DNA of 7,116 nt from an uncultured Eubacteriales bacterium (lineage in GTDB: Bacteria > Bacillota > Clostridia > Oscillospirales > Oscillospiraceae). The position numbers and the translations under genes were made by a program. The stretch's first letter is position 1. Every line of letters begins with the position of its first letter. Under the pieces are notes generated by a model. That model was not told the origin of the DNA and made no database searches. It worked only from the letters and a program-made list of their open reading frames with translations. Location of the stretch: the NCBI GenBank assembly GCA_900549705.1, contig URPI01000112.1, positions 1 to 7,116 on the forward strand. The letters run 5' to 3'. Shown in pieces: positions 5,416 to 7,116 of this stretch.

Positions 5416-5442
5416 TCATGACACAGGCACTGTGGGTCATGA
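5416..5442 (+). promoter_or_regulatory. Leader hairpin next to the ribosome binding site
   Basis: TCATGAC-ACAG (5416-5426) can pair with CTGT-GG-GTCATGA (5430-5442): 11 bp around a GCA loop, with a two-base GG bulge. It ends three bases before the AAGGAGG (5446-5452) that serves the TTG start. A second small stem TGCGG/CCGCA lies just upstream in the same leader. Such a hairpin could adjust ribosome access, but its function is not shown. Confidence 0.4.
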
Positions 5443-5459
5443 GAAAAGGAGGAACTTTA

Positions 5460-6632
5460 TTGCGACGATTTATTGAAGAATTACGGGATTTTCCCAAAAA
5501 GGGCGATTGGGTGCTGCTGATTTTGTGCCTGGTTACCTCCGGCTACGGCGGCATCATGGTTGCCAGCGCCACCAATGCTGCAAAGTTCGGCAGTAATACC
5601 AAATACATTTTGATTCAGTTGGTTGCCACTGCTCTGGGCGTGATGATTTACGCCATCGTTTCGTCCATTGACGTAGATTTTATGTCAGAGCACCGAACCG
5701 CACTGGTGATTTTCAACGTCTGTTTGCTGCTGCTGTTGATTCCCTTCGGTGATGACCACAGCACCGGCAACAAGAGCTGGCTGACCATTCCCTTGGTGCC
5801 CGTCAGCATCCAGCCCGCCGAGATTGCCCGTATCGCCTACATTATCATTATGGCATCGGTGATGGCATCCCACCAAAATGATATTTCCAGCATCCCCTCG
5901 GTGCTGCACATGGTGTTCCACCTGGGGCTTGTTACCGGTCTGAACATGGTGCTCTCCGGCGATGCCGGCGTGTCGCTGGTGTTCGTGTTCGTGTTCATCG
6001 GCATGGCCTTTGCAGGCGGCGTGAGCTTGTGGTGGTTTGCCGTGGGCATTGGCGGCGTGGCGGCGCTCGTCCCGTTCGTGTGGCCGCACCTGGGTGCTTA
6101 CCAGCAGGAACGTATCCTCGTTCTGATTGACCCCGAGTATGACAAAATGGGCATCGGTGCCCGCTACCATAGCAAAATCAACCTGCAATCCCTCACCGGC
6201 GGCGGCCTGACCGGCCAGGGGCTGTTCAACGGAACCCGTACCCAGGACGGCAACCTCTTTGCCCAGCATACGGACTATATCTTCTCCTCCATGGGTGAGG
6301 AGGTGGGCTTCATTGGCTGCCTGGCTGTGATTCTCTTGGAATTTGCCATCATTGCCCGGTGCATCCAGGTTGGTTCTCGCTGCCCGGACTATATGCGGCG
6401 GCTGATTTGCTACGGCGCTGCCTCCGCTATGATGTTCCAGGTGCTGATTAACATTGGTATGTGCATCGGCGTTATGCCGGTTATCGGCCTGACCCTGCCG
6501 CTGGTCAGCTACGGCGGCTCCTCCATCGTTACCATCTATGCCACCATGGGGCTGGTTTCCGGCTCCTATGCGCGGCCGCAATCCCTCAGCCATGAGCGAT
6601 ATATCAGCCCACCCCGGCAAGCCTATATGTAA
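5460..6632 (+). CDS. FtsW/RodA/SpoVE (SEDS) peptidoglycan glycosyltransferase
   Basis: A 390-aa polytopic membrane protein of normal SEDS length. These proteins polymerise lipid II into glycan strands with a partner class B PBP in the elongasome, divisome or spore cortex machinery. Seen here: W107 and QPAE (118-121) after the conserved extracellular loop, SGDAGVS (166-172), the HTDYIFSSMGEEVGFIG stretch (270-286) with the presumed catalytic D272, and VSYGGSS (349-355) near the C-terminus. The sequence does not say which branch (RodA, FtsW or SpoVE) it is: the usual GAxRW is GNKSW. The start is TTG 5460, because AAGGAGG (5446-5452) lies seven bases upstream. Longer in-frame starts at 5439, 5418 or 5313 lack a ribosome binding site, and 5313 precedes the promoter. 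No partner PBP is adjacent. Confidence 0.9.
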   Translation: MRRFIEELRDFPKKGDWVLLILCLVTSGYGGIMVASATNAAKFGSNTKYILIQLVATALGVMIYAIVSSIDVDFMSEHRTALVIFNVCLLLLLIPFGDDHSTGNKSWLTIPLVPVSIQPAEIARIAYIIIMASVMASHQNDISSIPSVLHMVFHLGLVTGLNMVLSGDAGVSLVFVFVFIGMAFAGGVSLWWFAVGIGGVAALVPFVWPHLGAYQQERILVLIDPEYDKMGIGARYHSKINLQSLTGGGLTGQGLFNGTRTQDGNLFAQHTDYIFSSMGEEVGFIGCLAVILLEFAIIARCIQVGSRCPDYMRRLICYGAASAMMFQVLINIGMCIGVMPVIGLTLPLVSYGGSSIVTIYATMGLVSGSYARPQSLSHERYISPPRQAYM

Positions 6633-6636
6633 TACG

Positions 6637-6671
6637 AAACGCCGCTCCATTCGGGGCGGCGTTTGTATTTG
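6637..6671 (+). terminator. Intrinsic terminator of the SEDS gene
   Basis: AAACGCCGCTCC (6637-6648) pairs with GGGGCGGCGTTT (6653-6664), a 12-bp stem with one wobble and the four-base loop ATTC, followed by GTATTT. It begins five bases after the stop codon. Confidence 0.85.
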
Positions 6672-6722
6672 GAGAGGGGCATAAAGGCGCACGGTTTGCT
6701 TGCGGTTGAATGCCTGCGCCAT

Positions 6723-6747
6723 GTAGGGGTCGCCAACCTGGCGACCC
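6723..6747. repeat. Palindromic repeat GTAG-GGGTCGCC..GGCGACCC
   Basis: Nine-base arms (6727-6735, 6739-6747) around ACC, preceded by GTAG. Reverse-complement copy of the module at 186-210. The stretches on either side (6672-6722 and 6748-6813) show no gene, promoter or structure I can support. Confidence 0.6.
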
Positions 6748-6813
6748 GCCAGCCGAAGCTCCCGTAACTGAGCGCTCTGTTGGATGGTAATATCTAATGG
6801 TTTCTGAGTTCTT

Positions 6814-6834
6814 GGCTTCCCCCGGGGGGAAGCT
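6814..6834. repeat. CCCCCGGGGGG palindromic repeat
   Basis: Nine-base arms GCTTCCCCC/GGGGGAAGC around a central G; same module as 139-157 in inverted orientation. The base following the shared AAGCT block is where the two clusters diverge. Confidence 0.6.
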
Positions 6835-6880
6835 GTCATGACAAATAATCGGCACTTCGGAACCGATTATTTATCATGAC
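6835..6880. repeat. 46-bp near-perfect palindrome
   Basis: Arms 6835-6852 and 6863-6880 pair over 18 bp with one mismatch, around a 10-nt loop (CACTTCGGAA). It sits between the GC-rich palindrome and element copy 2, exactly where the left cluster instead has a 17-bp TCGCT-type linker (reverse complement of 121-137). It is AT-rich in its arms, unlike the surrounding modules. Confidence 0.7.
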
Positions 6881-6998
6881 TGATGAGGGGCGGCGACAGG
6901 TTGGTTCATGAATGCAGCTGGATGAATGGTATTTATTCCAGCTTTGCACCATTCAACAAGAATCTTTTGAACTTTCTGGCTCTCGCCACCCCTCATCA
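6881..6998 (-). repeat. MITE-like palindromic element, copy 2 (inverted)
   Basis: 118 bp bounded by the same 16-bp terminal inverted repeats (6881-6896 and 6983-6998). Oriented opposite to copy 1. The first 45 bp are nearly identical to copy 1; the rest is diverged but alignable, with small indels. The internal stem here is GAATGGT (6924-6930) with ACCATTC (6948-6954), where copy 1 has GAGTGG with CCACTC: both sides of one pair have changed together. A minus-strand frame crosses the element but runs through several repeat modules and is not convincing as a gene. Confidence 0.7.
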
Positions 6999-7020
6999 GC
7001 CTCGCTACGCTCAGCAGCTT
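6999..7020 (-). repeat. TCGCT-type flank module
   Basis: GCCTCGCTACGCTCAGCAGCTT-type block, 20 of 22 bases the same as 121-142. In both clusters it follows an element terminus directly, although at opposite ends of the element, since copy 2 is inverted. Confidence 0.55.
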
Positions 7021-7099
7021 TTTAATTACGGTATGATTGCCCCCGGCAATCATCATTTTGAAAGATTCGCTGCGCTCTGCAACACCCCCGGGGGAAGCC
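7021..7099. repeat. Hairpin-bearing insert within the repeat cluster
   Basis: In the left cluster the CAGCTT block runs straight into the C/G palindrome. Here about 64 bp (7021-7084) intervene before CCCCCGGGGGAAGCC resumes at 7085-7099. The intervening DNA holds a palindrome at 7033-7053 (arms ATGATTGCC/GGCAATCAT, CCC centre) and a TTCGCTGCGCTCTGC stretch. The final bases to 7116 are GC-rich (GGCGGCTGCGCCGC) and run out of the window. Confidence 0.5.
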
Positions 7100-7116
7100 A
7101 AGGCGGCTGCGCCGCT

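Noticed and set aside
5685..6839. A 384-codon open frame on the minus strand opposite the SEDS gene
   Set aside because: Very rich in His, Gln, Gly and Asn and running into the repeat cluster; a mirror of the codon bias of the real gene.
6874..7101. A 75-codon minus-strand frame through element copy 2
   Set aside because: The tail HPAAFMNQPVAAPHQ resembles a frame in copy 1, but this follows from DNA-level identity; upstream the frames differ by a 1-nt indel and pass through unrelated palindromes.
6723..7116. Repeats as a CRISPR array
   Set aside because: The units are unequal palindromes in mixed orientation, without regular spacers and without cas genes.

Overview
The window reads as chromosomal DNA of a gut-type clostridial Firmicute, probably an Oscillospiraceae/Ruminococcaceae relative. 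The evidence is GC-rich but Gram-positive content (class B sortase, YesL-type DUF624 protein, CpsB-type PHP tyrosine phosphatase, FtsW/RodA/SpoVE protein), AGGAGG-type ribosome binding sites, TTG starts, consensus sigma-A promoters with 17-bp spacers, and GC-rich palindromic intergenic repeats of the sort I associate with those genomes. The family assignment is inference; no marker gene fixes it.

Layout: (1) 1-210, a cluster of palindromic repeats including a 116-bp element with 16-bp terminal inverted repeats. (2) 235-1898, minus strand: a two-gene operon of a PilZ (c-di-GMP receptor) protein and, coupled by an ATGA overlap, a single-pass membrane protein with a large outer domain; promoter at 1948-1976. 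(3) 1899-2245, a divergent control region with two consensus promoters, an AT-rich dyad between them and a long GC-rich leader. (4) 2246-3117, plus strand: a CpsB/YwqE-like phosphatase, then a 47-aa membrane microprotein, ending at a terminator shared with the converging gene. (5) 3176-3793, minus: a YesL/DUF624 membrane protein with its own promoter. (6) 3850-4187: a gap holding a convincing plus-strand promoter with no gene behind it (possible small RNA), a strong hairpin terminator, and tRNA-Leu(CAA) on the minus strand. (7) 4287-5306, plus: class B sortase with its own promoter and terminator. (8) 5331-6671, plus: FtsW/RodA/SpoVE-family glycosyltransferase with its own promoter, a leader hairpin and a terminator. 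(9) 6723-7116, a second repeat cluster carrying the same modules as the left one, largely in inverted orientation.

Functionally the segment is about the cell envelope: a c-di-GMP sensor tied to a membrane protein, a phosphatase family that controls polysaccharide export, a sortase that attaches proteins to peptidoglycan, and a SEDS protein that polymerises peptidoglycan. Each unit has its own promoter, so this is a neighbourhood rather than one operon. No sortase substrate, capsule kinase or polysaccharide gene lies in the window.

Most notable: the two copies of the 116-118 bp element, at opposite ends and in opposite orientation, differ by a paired G-C to A-T change inside an internal stem. 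That suggests the stem itself is maintained. The repeat clusters look modular, with linkers swapped and hairpins inserted between otherwise shared blocks.
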